Assembly: GCA_905236815.1 (NCBI GenBank) | Contig: CAJOPE010000026.1 | Coordinates: forward strand, 26,403-90,402 | DNA: 64,000 bases | Direction of reading: 5' to 3' | Source: an uncultured Prevotella sp. | GTDB lineage: Bacteria; Bacteroidota; Bacteroidia; Bacteroidales; Bacteroidaceae | In this document: positions 54,390 through 64,000 of the stretch, piece after piece | How positions within the stretch are numbered: the first letter of the stretch is position 1 | Layout of the letters: each line of letters opens with the position of its first letter | Made by a program: the position numbers and the translations under genes | The notes under the pieces: generated by a model | The model's input: only the letters and a program-made list of their open reading frames with translations | Told to the model about the DNA's origin: nothing | Databases searched by the model: none

Positions 54390-55037
54390 TTAATGAGAAG
54401 AGGCAACTATTTCGCACAATTTTGTATAATCCAGGCCTTTATAGTCCTTGATTATATAATCGCAATAATCTTTTATAGACTCTTCAGAATTAGTTGTTGC
54501 AAGCCCCATAGTAAACTCACCCGCTGCTCTAACAGCCTTCAAACCATTGAAGCTGTCCTCGAAGCCAACGCATTCCTCTGGTTGAACACCGAAAATTGCA
54601 GCACCTTTTAAATAACAATCAGGATCTGGCTTACTTTTCTCAAAATTCTCACTGGTAAGAACGCGGTGAAACAAACCAAGGAATTCAGGATGTGCATCAT
54701 ATACACTCTTCATCTTAGCACGGTTGCTACTTGTTACTACAGCGCACTTTACACCATTTCGCTTCAAGCTATTCACGAAGTCAACCAAACCATCAATATA
54801 CTCGAATTTCATGTTCTTTTCAAACGCATTTAAGCGTTCGGTAATCTTGGATTGTTCGTCCTTTGCATCAGCAAAATGTTCCTCGTAAATCTGAACGAGT
54901 GTCTTACCTTTTATTTTCTTGTACATATCCTTGATTTCAGGATGATACAACTCACACTGTTCCTTCCAGAACACATCATATTGACTTTCGGTATCAAAAA
55001 CAACACCGTCAAGGTCAAATAAACCAGCTTTAATCAT
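54390..55037 (-). CDS. HAD-superfamily hydrolase (beta-phosphoglucomutase-like)
   Basis: AGLFDLDGVVFDTE; SKPDPDCYLKGA. Confidence 0.9.
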   Translation of the reverse strand: MIKAGLFDLDGVVFDTESQYDVFWKEQCELYHPEIKDMYKKIKGKTLVQIYEEHFADAKDEQSKITERLNAFEKNMKFEYIDGLVDFVNSLKRNGVKCAVVTSSNRAKMKSVYDAHPEFLGLFHRVLTSENFEKSKPDPDCYLKGAAIFGVQPEECVGFEDSFNGLKAVRAAGEFTMGLATTNSEESIKDYCDYIIKDYKGLDYTKLCEIVASSH

Positions 55038-55133
55038 CTTTTTACCTTATTTACAATTTCAGATTGCAAAGTTACAAAAAATAATTCGTACCTTTGTAAA
55101 ATATTTAAAGAATAAACATTAAAAAGAATTAGC

Positions 55134-55760
55134 GTGACAGAACTAATAACAAAATATTTCCCTCAGCTTAGCGAGGAACAGAAAAAACAATTTGAGGCAC
55201 TCGATGGTCTTTACCGTGATTGGAATGCTAAGATTAATGTGATCAGCCGTAAGGATATTGATAATCTTTATGAGCATCACATTCTCCATTCATTGGCTAT
55301 TGCTATGGCTATTCGCTTCAAACCGGGAACTGAAATTCTCGACTTTGGTACTGGTGGCGGCTTCCCTGGTATTCCTTTGGCTATTATGTTCCCTGAGGTG
55401 AAGTTTAAACTTATCGATGGAACGGGCAAAAAGATTCGTGTAGCCACTGAAGTTGCAAATGCTATCGGTCTGAAAAACGTGAACGCCGTGCATCTCCGTG
55501 GTGAGGAGGAAAAAGGGAAATATGATTTTGTTGTTAGTCGCGCTGTTATGCCTCTGGGCGATTTAATGAAGATTATCAAGAAGAACTTCAAGAAAGATTC
55601 AAAGAATGCCCTTCCTAATGGATTGATATGCCTGAAAGGTGGTAACCTCATTGAAGAGTTGAAAGACTATAGCAAGGTTGCTGAGATTACTCCTTTAGAG
55701 ACTTTCTTTGAGGAGGACTGGTTCAAAGAGGATAAAAAACTCATTTACGTTCCAGTTTAA
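55134..55760 (+). CDS. rsmG: 16S rRNA (guanine527-N7)-methyltransferase (GTG start)
   Basis: WNAKINVISRKDIDNLYEHHILHSLAI; ILDFGTGGGFPGIPLAI. Confidence 0.96.
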   Translation: MTELITKYFPQLSEEQKKQFEALDGLYRDWNAKINVISRKDIDNLYEHHILHSLAIAMAIRFKPGTEILDFGTGGGFPGIPLAIMFPEVKFKLIDGTGKKIRVATEVANAIGLKNVNAVHLRGEEEKGKYDFVVSRAVMPLGDLMKIIKKNFKKDSKNALPNGLICLKGGNLIEELKDYSKVAEITPLETFFEEDWFKEDKKLIYVPV

Positions 55761-55785
55761 CGCTAATTCAAAAATTTCTAATACA

Positions 55786-56430
55786 ATGCTGAATATACAA
55801 AAGTTTGAAGTAAACCCTATCCGTGAGAATTGCTATGTGGTAAGTGATGAGACCAAAGAAGCAGTAATCATCGATTGTGGTGCATACTATGAAGAAGAAA
55901 GACAAGCTATTGTCGACTATATAACAGAAAATGACTTAAAGCCAAAACATCTTCTAGCTACCCATGGCCATTTAGACCATAACTTTGGTAACAATACCAT
56001 TTTCGACAACTATGGCTTAAAGCCTGAAGTTTCTGATGGTGATGAAGAGTATATGCTTGGTCTAAAACAGCAGGCATCAGATATGTTTGGCATGGATATC
56101 GATTATGATTTTCCTGCCATCGATCATTATTTTGAGGATGGAGAAACTATCAAGTTCGGCTCTCATGAGTTTTCTATTATCAAAACTCCCGGCCATACAA
56201 ATGGATCGGTAGCATTCTATTGCAAGGAGGAGAAGGTAATGTTCACTGGAGACACCTTATTTAAAAGTAGCATTGGCCGAACTGATTTCAAGGGAGGAAG
56301 CAGTTTTATGATTATGCTAAGTCTCAGAGAATTGGCACAACTTCCAGACGATACTATCGTTTTACCAGGACACGGGGAACAGACTAGCATCGGCTATGAA
56401 TTAGCTTCTAATCCATATATGGACCGATAA
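55786..56430 (+). CDS. MBL-fold metallo-hydrolase (glyoxalase II-like)
   Basis: [28 protein letters not shown]. Confidence 0.92.
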   Translation: MLNIQKFEVNPIRENCYVVSDETKEAVIIDCGAYYEEERQAIVDYITENDLKPKHLLATHGHLDHNFGNNTIFDNYGLKPEVSDGDEEYMLGLKQQASDMFGMDIDYDFPAIDHYFEDGETIKFGSHEFSIIKTPGHTNGSVAFYCKEEKVMFTGDTLFKSSIGRTDFKGGSSFMIMLSLRELAQLPDDTIVLPGHGEQTSIGYELASNPYMDR

Positions 56431-56453
56431 TATCAAACACAAACAACTGGACA

Positions 56454-57020
56454 TTGAACTTAAAGGAAAAGATAATATTAGGCATAGACCCGGGTACTAA
56501 CGTTATGGGATATGGCGTGATCAAGGCTGTAGGCAACAAAGCCCAGTTAGTGGTCATGGGCATTATTGATATGCGTAAGGAAAAGGATCCGTATCTGCGT
56601 TTGGGCAAAATATTTGATCGGGTTACAGGTATTATTGACGAATATCTTCCTGATGAGATGGCTATTGAGGCACCTTTCTTTGGCAAGAACGTACAATCTA
56701 TGCTGAAATTGGGAAGAGCCCAAGGCGTTGCTATCGCAGCAGCCATTCATCATAGCGTGCCAATTCATGAGTATGCGCCTTTAAAGATCAAGATGGCAAT
56801 TACAGGACAAGGACAGGCATCAAAAGAGCAAGTAGCAGGAATGCTTCAGAGGCTCTTGAATATTAGTGATGAGGATATGCCTAAATTTATGGACGCTACA
56901 GATGCCTTGGGTGCTGCTTATTGTCATTTCCTTCAGTCGAATGCACCAGAAACCAATGCCAAGCACTATGGCAGTTGGAAAGATTTCGCACTGAAAAATA
57001 AAGAGAGAATTAAACGATAG
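56454..57020 (+). CDS. ruvC: Holliday junction resolvase RuvC (probable TTG start)
   Basis: [52 protein letters not shown]. Confidence 0.96.
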   Translation: MNLKEKIILGIDPGTNVMGYGVIKAVGNKAQLVVMGIIDMRKEKDPYLRLGKIFDRVTGIIDEYLPDEMAIEAPFFGKNVQSMLKLGRAQGVAIAAAIHHSVPIHEYAPLKIKMAITGQGQASKEQVAGMLQRLLNISDEDMPKFMDATDALGAAYCHFLQSNAPETNAKHYGSWKDFALKNKERIKR

Positions 57021-57074
57021 ATGTTATTAGCAGTCAAAGAAACAACTAATACATCTGTATAAATGTAAAGAGAG

Positions 57075-58559
57075 ATGCAGAAGATTATTAAAATTGAAAA
57101 TGGTGTGCCACGTATGCCTCAGTGGAGAATGGCAGAACCAGTAAACTTTGAATCATGCGAAGGTGAGCATATTGCTGTAGTTGGCCCTAATGGGGGTGGC
57201 AAGTCAATGCTGATTGATATCATAGTGGGACGACACCCATTATTGATGCATGATCCTGAATACGATTTTGCGCCAAGCACCAAGGAATTGGTAAGCGACA
57301 ATATAAAATACATAACGTTCCGCGATAGCTATGGAGGTGACAATGACCGCACCTACTATCTGCAACAGCGCTGGAACCAGATGGAAATAGATAAAGAGAC
57401 TCCTGTTGTAGGAGACAAATTGGAAGAGGCTTTCAAACTATCTGGTGAGGATACTACAGAGAGACGTGAGTTACAGAAACATATCTATGATCTCTTTCAC
57501 ATGGAGCATCTGTTAGATAAGTATGTAATCTTACTTTCCAGTGGTGAACTTCGAAAGTTTAAACTTGCCTCTACCCTCTTTTCTGAGCCTCGCGTGCTTA
57601 TCATGGATAATCCTTTCATCGGATTAGATGCTGATACACGTGATCAACTGAAGGAATTACTGAAGATAATCTCTAAAGAGCGTGCACTTCAGATTATCCT
57701 TGTGCTGAGTAAGAGTGATGATATACCTGACTTTATCACACATGTGGTGGAAGTGAAGGATATGAAGGTTCTGCCAAAACTGACGAAAGAGGAATTTCTC
57801 GCAAATCGTCCTCCATTCCCAACTCGCGTGTTGAGTGCGGAAAAAGAAGAGGCTATTATTAATTTGCCGTATAAGGATGAAGAGTATCACACAGAGGAAG
57901 TCGTAAAGATGAACAAAGTGAGAATACAATATGGTGAACGCACCATCCTTCAAGACCTTGATTGGACAGTATTAAATGGTGAACGCTGGGCATTAAGTGG
58001 ACAAAATGGTGCAGGTAAATCTACTCTTTTGAGTTTGGTGTGCGCTGACAATCCACAGAGTTATGCTTGTGATATCACCCTTTTTGGTAATCAAAGAGGA
58101 AGTGGCGAAAGTATCTGGGATATAAAGAAACATATTGGCTATGTTTCACCAGAGCTTCATCGTGCATATCAAAGAGATATGCCTGCTATCAGAATTGTCG
58201 CTTCTGGCTTGAAAGATTCTGTAGGACTCTATGTAAAACCATCAGAAGGCGATTACGAAAAGTGCAGATTCTGGATGAGTATGTTTGGACTTGAGGGACT
58301 TGAGGAAACTACTTTCCTGAAACTTTCCAGTGGAGAGCAACGCCTCGTCTTATTGGCACGAGCATTTGTGAAAGACCCTGAATTGCTGATTTTGGATGAG
58401 CCACTTCATGGATTGGACAACAGCAATCGTCGTTTGGTAAAGGATGTTATAGAGGCATTCTGTAAGAGAAAGAATAAGACTATGATCATGGTAACTCACT
58501 ATAAAGAAGAGTTGCCTGCATGTATAAATAATAGTATATATTTAAAACGTCACATATAA
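57075..58559 (+). CDS. ABC transporter ATP-binding protein with two ATPase modules (ModF/PhrA-like)
   Basis: VVGPNGGGKSMLID and ALSGQNGAGKSTLLSLV; two LSSGE(L/Q)R signatures. Confidence 0.9.
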   Translation: MQKIIKIENGVPRMPQWRMAEPVNFESCEGEHIAVVGPNGGGKSMLIDIIVGRHPLLMHDPEYDFAPSTKELVSDNIKYITFRDSYGGDNDRTYYLQQRWNQMEIDKETPVVGDKLEEAFKLSGEDTTERRELQKHIYDLFHMEHLLDKYVILLSSGELRKFKLASTLFSEPRVLIMDNPFIGLDADTRDQLKELLKIISKERALQIILVLSKSDDIPDFITHVVEVKDMKVLPKLTKEEFLANRPPFPTRVLSAEKEEAIINLPYKDEEYHTEEVVKMNKVRIQYGERTILQDLDWTVLNGERWALSGQNGAGKSTLLSLVCADNPQSYACDITLFGNQRGSGESIWDIKKHIGYVSPELHRAYQRDMPAIRIVASGLKDSVGLYVKPSEGDYEKCRFWMSMFGLEGLEETTFLKLSSGEQRLVLLARAFVKDPELLILDEPLHGLDNSNRRLVKDVIEAFCKRKNKTMIMVTHYKEELPACINNSIYLKRHI

Positions 58560-59077
58560 TGAAGAAAACACTTTTGTTACTTGCGATGGCTAGCCTGTTT
58601 ACAATGGCAGCTCCCGCACAAGAGGTGCTCAAGGAAATTGAGAAGACGGCAAAAGCCATCAAGAATGACACGACAAAGGACTTGACAACCCGTCGTGTTG
58701 CTTCTTTCAAGGTAGATGCTATTACGTATCTGCGTCAGAAAGTTACGCCATCAATTCTTACTGCGCTAAATTCAAATCCCCAGGATATGAAGTCTTATAA
58801 CGAGAATATTAAGCTCCTCAACGAGCAGGCTCTCGCTATGTATGAGTACGTTAACCTTTATATCCGCCGTTTGGATGATAGCAAAAAGAAGAACCGAGCT
58901 ATGGTGACTTATTTCTTCCAGCAGGCAACTGTTGAGAATAGTCTGTTCCATGATACAGATACAGAATACGTTCTCTCATGGTTTAACCGTCCTGATTATC
59001 TAGTTCCTTTCTCTTTGGATTGTAACTGGAAAAAGGCACTTGCCTTTATGCGAAATGTGGATTGGAGTGACAAATAA
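58559..59077 (+). CDS. Hypothetical secreted protein
   Basis: 172 aa, signal peptide MKKTLLLLAMASLFTMAAPAQ; overlaps the upstream stop by 1 nt. Confidence 0.75.
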   Translation: MKKTLLLLAMASLFTMAAPAQEVLKEIEKTAKAIKNDTTKDLTTRRVASFKVDAITYLRQKVTPSILTALNSNPQDMKSYNENIKLLNEQALAMYEYVNLYIRRLDDSKKKNRAMVTYFFQQATVENSLFHDTDTEYVLSWFNRPDYLVPFSLDCNWKKALAFMRNVDWSDK

Positions 59078-59095
59078 CTTTTATCTCTATAAAAT

Positions 59096-59129
59096 AAAAA
59101 AGCCTCTCTTTTTACAGAGAGGCTTTTTT
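59096..59129. terminator. Bidirectional terminator
   Basis: AAAAAAGCCTCTC...GAGAGGCTTTTTT. Confidence 0.9.
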
Positions 59130-59141
59130 ATTCAATAATAA

Positions 59142-60635
59142 TTATTTTTTCTTGACTTTCAACTTAGGAATCTTGATAGTCTGTCCTTCAGTTACTGAAG
59201 TACCATTCAAAGCTTCTAAATAACACTCCATGCCAGGACCAAGATAAGCCTTACTCAAGCCCTTGATAGTTTGACCCTTTTTTGCCTTTATCGTTTTATC
59301 AATACCGACAATTATATAAGCTCCATGGCGAATTCTCGCATCAGTATTGTATTTTGCATAAGCATCGGCTGGATTATTATCAACTTTTTGCTCTACAGTT
59401 TTTGAGGTTTTAGCTACTTCTGGCTTTGTTTCAGCTTTTACTTCAACATTCTCTGTAGCTTCCTCTTTTTCCTTAGCTTTCTCAGCTTGCTCTATAGCAT
59501 CAGCAGGAGCTTTCATTCTATCCGCATCTTCCTTTGCTTTTTTCTCTATCACTCTTTGTTGTTGAGTAGCAATACTATTTTTAAGATGCTGATTCTCCGT
59601 TTTCAACTGTTCCAGTTGACTTTCTGCTTTACTATAACTTGAATAGAAGTAGATACATCCAATTATTAGAGCAACAATTACTGCACCTCCAATATAGGCA
59701 AAATATTTTTTTATCGTAAATGAGAAAGAATCATCCTCCTCATAATAATAAGGTTCTTCTGATTCCTCATCCTCATCATCTTCCTCTTCTACAACACTGC
59801 CATTCTCTTCTTTGTTATCAGACTCGGCAGTAAGAGTTTCTTCTCTTGTAACTTCACTTGTTTCTGAAACAAAAGATTCCTTTTGGGGAGTTTCTATTAC
59901 CTCATCTAATTCATCCTCTTCACCTGAAGCAGAATCTTCAGGAACAAGATCATCGGTTGATGAACTTTCTGTATTTTGGACTCCCTCGGAAAGTATTACA
60001 TCTTCTGCATCATTTTCAGAGTTGATTGTTTCATCTGTTGCTTCCTCAATACTGCTTATCACTTCATCTGCTTCGTCTTCAAAAGTATCTTCTCTTGATT
60101 CTTCTACAACAGGAGTTTCCTCTACAATATCTTCTTTATCTTCAACTTCCTTAACTTCATCTTGAGGTGTTTCTTTTACAGTATCAAGTATTTGATCTGA
60201 AGTATTAACATCACCACCCTCATTGGTTACTTCTGAGTCGAATACAGAATCTTCCTCTACATCGGAATCTTCTTCTGTAGTATCAGTGTCATATTTTTCA
60301 TCTATAACATTGAAATCTACCCCATCATTTACCTCTACAGTTTCAAACTGAGCAAATGGACGGTTTACAATTTCCTTGATGATTGTATCTGGAGTAAAAG
60401 TGATTTTTTCTCGACCTTCGATAACAATTCGCTCACCAGTATTCACATTGATGCTTTCACGGTCCTTAGTCTTTAAAATTTTGAAAGTACCAAGTCCCTT
60501 GATTTTCACCTGCTTGTCATTCTTCAGTCCTTCGGCAACCACCTCGAACATCATCTTGGCAAAAATATCAGCATCACTTTGCTTAAGGCCATTCTTCTCG
60601 ACAAGAATTTTGGCTATATCAGAAATTCTACTCAT
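59142..60635 (-). CDS. Membrane-spanning HU-family DNA-binding protein with acidic linker and LysM-like C-terminus
   Basis: N-terminal HU domain (MSRISDIAKILVEKNGLKQSDADIFAKMMFEVVAEGLKNDKQVKIKGLGTFKILK...INVNTGERIVI), D/E-rich linker, TM YFAYIGGAVIVALIIGCIYFY, K/E/Q coiled coil, C-term LysM-like IKAKKGQTIKGLSKAYLGPGMECYLEALNG. Confidence 0.88.
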   Translation of the reverse strand: MSRISDIAKILVEKNGLKQSDADIFAKMMFEVVAEGLKNDKQVKIKGLGTFKILKTKDRESINVNTGERIVIEGREKITFTPDTIIKEIVNRPFAQFETVEVNDGVDFNVIDEKYDTDTTEEDSDVEEDSVFDSEVTNEGGDVNTSDQILDTVKETPQDEVKEVEDKEDIVEETPVVEESREDTFEDEADEVISSIEEATDETINSENDAEDVILSEGVQNTESSSTDDLVPEDSASGEEDELDEVIETPQKESFVSETSEVTREETLTAESDNKEENGSVVEEEDDEDEESEEPYYYEEDDSFSFTIKKYFAYIGGAVIVALIIGCIYFYSSYSKAESQLEQLKTENQHLKNSIATQQQRVIEKKAKEDADRMKAPADAIEQAEKAKEKEEATENVEVKAETKPEVAKTSKTVEQKVDNNPADAYAKYNTDARIRHGAYIIVGIDKTIKAKKGQTIKGLSKAYLGPGMECYLEALNGTSVTEGQTIKIPKLKVKKK

Positions 60636-60918
60636 TTTCACCTCCGTTCTTTAATTGTTCCTTGACAGATGCCACAGGGCGGAAGCCCAAAACAAGTTTA
60701 GGTGGAACTAACATTCTTTTCTTTGTGGTAGGATTTACCACAATACGCTCCATACGCTTCTTCACATCAAAAGTTCCAAACCCAGGAATTCCAACAGCCT
60801 CACCCTGCTCAAACTGAAGAGTCATTGCATCGATTACATTGCGCACCAGTTTCTGGGTATCCTCCTGTGTATACCCTGAGCGGTCGGCTAGTTCACTTAT
60901 GTACTCTTTGTTATTCAT
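60628..60918 (-). CDS. HU/IHF-family DNA-binding protein
   Basis: 96 aa; DAMTLQFEQGEAVGIPGFGTFDVKKRMERIVVNPTTKKRMLVPPKLVLGFRP. Confidence 0.94.
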   Translation of the reverse strand: MNNKEYISELADRSGYTQEDTQKLVRNVIDAMTLQFEQGEAVGIPGFGTFDVKKRMERIVVNPTTKKRMLVPPKLVLGFRPVASVKEQLKNGGENE

Positions 60919-60958
60919 AATAAAAACACAACAAATGATTTGTTTGGCTAGTTTATTT

Positions 60959-62287
60959 TTATTTTACGACAGATCCGAAGAGATCGAATTCATCGCTGTT
61001 TTTCATTTTCACATTATAGAAACTTCCCACTCTGAGCTGTTTCTCTTTTACTGGTATCAGAACTTCTGGATCTACTTCAGGAGAGCAGAACTCTGTTCTA
61101 CCAACATAATATTCGCCTTCCTTTCGGTCGATAATCACTTTCATAGTCTTACCAACCTTTTGTGCCTCTATGTCTGTAGAGATTTCCTCTTGTATAGCCA
61201 TCAACTCATCCAAACGAGCTTGTTTTACAGCCTCAGGAACATCATCTTCGTAATGTTCTGCACTGTATGTACCTTCCTCTTCAGAATATGCAAAAGCACC
61301 CATTCTTTCGAACTTAGCCCATTTTATGAATTCCTTTAGTTCCTCAAAGTCTTCATCTGTCTCTCCAGGGAAACCTACCATTAAAGTAGTACGCAAATGA
61401 ATACCAGGTACTCGTTCACGAATAGCATTAATAAGTTCCATAGTTTCCTGCTTTGAAACATGACGATGCATTCGATCTAACATATGGTCACTGATATGCT
61501 GAAGTGCAATATCAAGATAATTGCAAACATTTTGCTTTTCTCGCATTACATCCAACAACTCCATTGGGAATTGATTAGGATAGGCATAATGGAGACGAAT
61601 CCACTTTACGCCAGGAATATCAGCCATCTTAGAAATCAACTCTGCAATACGAGTCTTTCCTCCGTAGAGGTCTATACCATAATAGGTCAATTCCTGTTCA
61701 ATGATTTGGAATTCCTTTACTCCTTCAGAAGCCAATTGCTTAACTTCATCAAGAATATCTTCCATAGGACGGCTTTGATGCTTTCCTGTAATCAGTGGTA
61801 TGGCACAATATGCACAGTGACGGTCACATCCTTCTGCAATTTTAATATAAGCATAATGATGTGGGGTTGTTAAATGACGAGAAAGAGATGAACGCTGCTC
61901 ACTGAAAGAAGCAGTATCCTTGCTGTCAGCTGCTCCTAGATCGGAGAGCAACTGCTTATAATTGAACTTACCATAGAATTTATCCACTTCCGGTATCTCA
62001 TTCTCCAGTTCGTCCTTATAGCGTTGAGAAAGACATCCCATCACGAAAAGTTTCTTCAGTCTGCCTTCGTTTTTTGCTTCAACAAATTCAAGTATGGTGT
62101 TAATACTTTCTTCTTTAGCCGTTTCAATAAAGCCACAAGTATTAATTACCGCAATTTCTCCTTGTGGGTTCTTACTGTCATGCACACAATGGTAACCTTG
62201 TTCTTCAAATTTACGCATCAGTGTCTCAGAATCTACAAGATTCTTAGAACACCCCATTGTGATAATATCTATCTGATTTTTCTTCAT
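60959..62287 (-). CDS. rimO: Ribosomal protein S12 methylthiotransferase
   Basis: IDIITMGCSKNLVDSETLMRKF; EGCDRHCAYCAIPLITGKHQSRP. Confidence 0.96.
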   Translation of the reverse strand: MKKNQIDIITMGCSKNLVDSETLMRKFEEQGYHCVHDSKNPQGEIAVINTCGFIETAKEESINTILEFVEAKNEGRLKKLFVMGCLSQRYKDELENEIPEVDKFYGKFNYKQLLSDLGAADSKDTASFSEQRSSLSRHLTTPHHYAYIKIAEGCDRHCAYCAIPLITGKHQSRPMEDILDEVKQLASEGVKEFQIIEQELTYYGIDLYGGKTRIAELISKMADIPGVKWIRLHYAYPNQFPMELLDVMREKQNVCNYLDIALQHISDHMLDRMHRHVSKQETMELINAIRERVPGIHLRTTLMVGFPGETDEDFEELKEFIKWAKFERMGAFAYSEEEGTYSAEHYEDDVPEAVKQARLDELMAIQEEISTDIEAQKVGKTMKVIIDRKEGEYYVGRTEFCSPEVDPEVLIPVKEKQLRVGSFYNVKMKNSDEFDLFGSVVK

Positions 62288-62302
62288 TAAAAAACTCTTT
62301 TT

Positions 62303-63256
62303 TTACTTTTTAAAGAGTGAATCTACAAATTCTCGTTTATTAAATAGTTGAAGGTCTTCCATACCCTCACCAAGTCCGATATATTTTACAGGAACTTTCA
62401 ACTGATCACTAATACCAATAACGACACCACCTTTGGCAGTACCATCAAGTTTAGTGATAGCCATAGAGTCTATACTAGTAACGGAAGCAAACTGCTTTGC
62501 CTGCTCATAGGCATTCTGGCCAGTACTTCCATCAAGAACCAACATTACCTCATCAGGAGCCTGAGGAAGAACTTTCTTCATAACCTCCTTAATCTTCTTC
62601 AACTCATTCATCAAGCCTATTTTATTATGCAAACGGCCAGCAGTATCAATCAATACTACATCAGCGCCATTTGCCTTGGCACTCTGAAGCGTATCAAATG
62701 CCACAGAAGCAGGATCACTACCTTGTTGCTGTTTGATTACAGGCACGCCTACACGCTCACCCCAAATTGAAATCTGCTCAACAGCAGCAGCACGGAAAGT
62801 ATCTGCAGCACCTAAATAAACCTTTTTACCAGCTTTCTTAAACTGATATGCAAGTTTACCAATGGTTGTAGTCTTGCCCACACCATTTACACCTACAACA
62901 AGAATAACATAAGGCTTATGATCAGAAGGAAGCTCCCAATTATCATTGTCTTCGCTATGATTCTCGGCTAAAAGGTTAGCAATCTCATCACGAAGAATAC
63001 CGTTTAGTTCAGAAGTAGATACATACTTGTCGCGAGCCACACGCTCTTCAATACGGCGGATGATCTTCAGTGTTGTGTCAACGCCAACATCTGATGTAAT
63101 CAAGATTTCCTCAAGGTCATCCAGCACATCATCATCTACCGTTGATTTACCAGCAACAGCACGAGCAATTTTACCAAAAACACTTTCCTTGGTCTTTTCA
63201 AGACCCTTGTCTAGAGTTTCCTTTTTGTTTTTATTGAAAAAGCCAAAAATTCCCAT
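62303..63256 (-). CDS. ftsY: Signal recognition particle receptor FtsY
   Basis: VILVVGVNGVGKTTTIGKLAYQ; LIDTAGRLHNK; TKLDGTAKGG. Confidence 0.97.
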   Translation of the reverse strand: MGIFGFFNKNKKETLDKGLEKTKESVFGKIARAVAGKSTVDDDVLDDLEEILITSDVGVDTTLKIIRRIEERVARDKYVSTSELNGILRDEIANLLAENHSEDNDNWELPSDHKPYVILVVGVNGVGKTTTIGKLAYQFKKAGKKVYLGAADTFRAAAVEQISIWGERVGVPVIKQQQGSDPASVAFDTLQSAKANGADVVLIDTAGRLHNKIGLMNELKKIKEVMKKVLPQAPDEVMLVLDGSTGQNAYEQAKQFASVTSIDSMAITKLDGTAKGGVVIGISDQLKVPVKYIGLGEGMEDLQLFNKREFVDSLFKK

Positions 63257-63352
63257 AATCGATTATTGTTTCTGCAAAGATACAAAAAAGAAAAGAGATG
63301 AAAGGTTACAAATGTTAGATTTTTCGTGAATTTCTCACAAAAACAACAAAAA

Positions 63353-63381
63353 AAGGCCGCAAATAGTTAATTTGCGACCTT
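63353..63381 (-). terminator. Terminator downstream of the ribosomal protein/DUF4295 cluster
   Basis: Minus strand AAGGTCGCAAAT...ATTTGCGGCCTT then T run. Confidence 0.85.
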
Positions 63382-63406
63382 AATTATCTAGTTTAAATAA
63401 ATCGGC

Positions 63407-63562
63407 TTACTTAAAGAAGTCCTTAACAGCCTCATTAGGAACCATGCGCTCATCGAAAACATAAGCACCAGTCTTAGGGCTCTTAACCATCTTGATTACC
63501 TTTGAATATGCGCGACCATCCGTTGAACCTTCGTGGAGGGTAGCGACCGCTTTCTTTGCCAT
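63407..63562 (-). CDS. DUF4295-family small protein
   Basis: Manual translation MAKKAVATLHEGSTDGRAYSKVIKMVKSPKTGAYVFDERMVPNEAVKDFFK (51 aa, not in ORF track). Confidence 0.88.
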   Translation of the reverse strand: MAKKAVATLHEGSTDGRAYSKVIKMVKSPKTGAYVFDERMVPNEAVKDFFK

Positions 63563-63586
63563 ATCTTATATGTCTTTAAAACGTTA

Positions 63587-63775
63587 TTACTTAATCTCCT
63601 TGTGAAGAGTCATCTTCTTGAGGATAGGATTGTACTTCATGAGCTCAAGACGCTCAGGAGTATTCTTACGATTCTTTGTAGTTACGTAACGGCTTGTACC
63701 AGGAAGACCTGAGTTCTTCATTTCTGTGCACTCAAGAATAACCTGTACTCTATTTCCTTTAGCTTTCTTTGCCAT
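63587..63775 (-). CDS. rpmG: 50S ribosomal protein L33
   Basis: [44 protein letters not shown]. Confidence 0.97.
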   Translation of the reverse strand: MAKKAKGNRVQVILECTEMKNSGLPGTSRYVTTKNRKNTPERLELMKYNPILKKMTLHKEIK

Positions 63776-63780
63776 GATTA

Positions 63781-64000
63781 TTATTCTCCTATAACTTTAA
63801 TGTCCTTCCAATCAACGTATCCTTTAGCAACAGCCTGCTTCAGGGCAGCGTCAAGGCCGACCTTATTAATAAGACGAAGACCAGCTGCACTGATCTTAAG
63901 GCTAATCCAGCAACCTTCTTCTACATAGTAGAATTTCTTGCTGAAGAGGTTAACGTCAAAGCTTCTCTTTGTACGGTGCTTTGAGTGAGACACATTACAA
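63781..64000 (-). CDS. rpmB: 50S ribosomal protein L28 (5' end beyond window)
   Basis: [52 protein letters not shown]; real N-terminus lies past 64000. Confidence 0.95.
   Translation of the reverse strand, partial: CNVSHSKHRTKRSFDVNLFSKKFYYVEEGCWISLKISAAGLRLINKVGLDAALKQAVAKGYVDWKDIKVIGE

Overview
64-kb chromosomal window that looks like Prevotella/Segatella (Bacteroidota), judged from protein families, TTTG-N19..21-TAnnTTTG promoters and gene order. No CRISPR array, prophage or intact mobile element was seen. It is mostly housekeeping: gyrA, M49 peptidase, recQ, kdsB-tilS, RlmI-like methyltransferase, ftsK-lolA, pgm, rlmH-uvrA, a leu operon (leuA-leuC-leuD-LeuA/CimA-like-leuB), dnaB, ispE, clpC, two tRNAs, an SDR dehydrogenase plus uxaB, MFS-panB, rsmG, ruvC, ftsY-rimO-HU-(HU-TM-LysM), and rpmG/rpmB. 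Small accessory stretches hold unknown secreted proteins, a frameshifted carboxylesterase and a GH8 fragment. The most interesting observations are: (1) a complete attenuator upstream of leuA, with a canonical promoter, a 28-aa Leu/Ile/Val-rich leader peptide (MTINSQSLLGIIIRIRLQRVAGSKKVCV), an antiterminator segment and a terminator; (2) a membrane-spanning HU-family protein (HU domain, acidic linker, TM helix, coiled coil, LysM-like C-terminus) translationally coupled to a small HU gene; (3) two orphan promoter-plus-terminator units that may be small RNAs; (4) several unexplained palindromes and repeats, including a dispersed hairpin pair with a compensatory base-pair change. All calls were made by eye, with no database searches.
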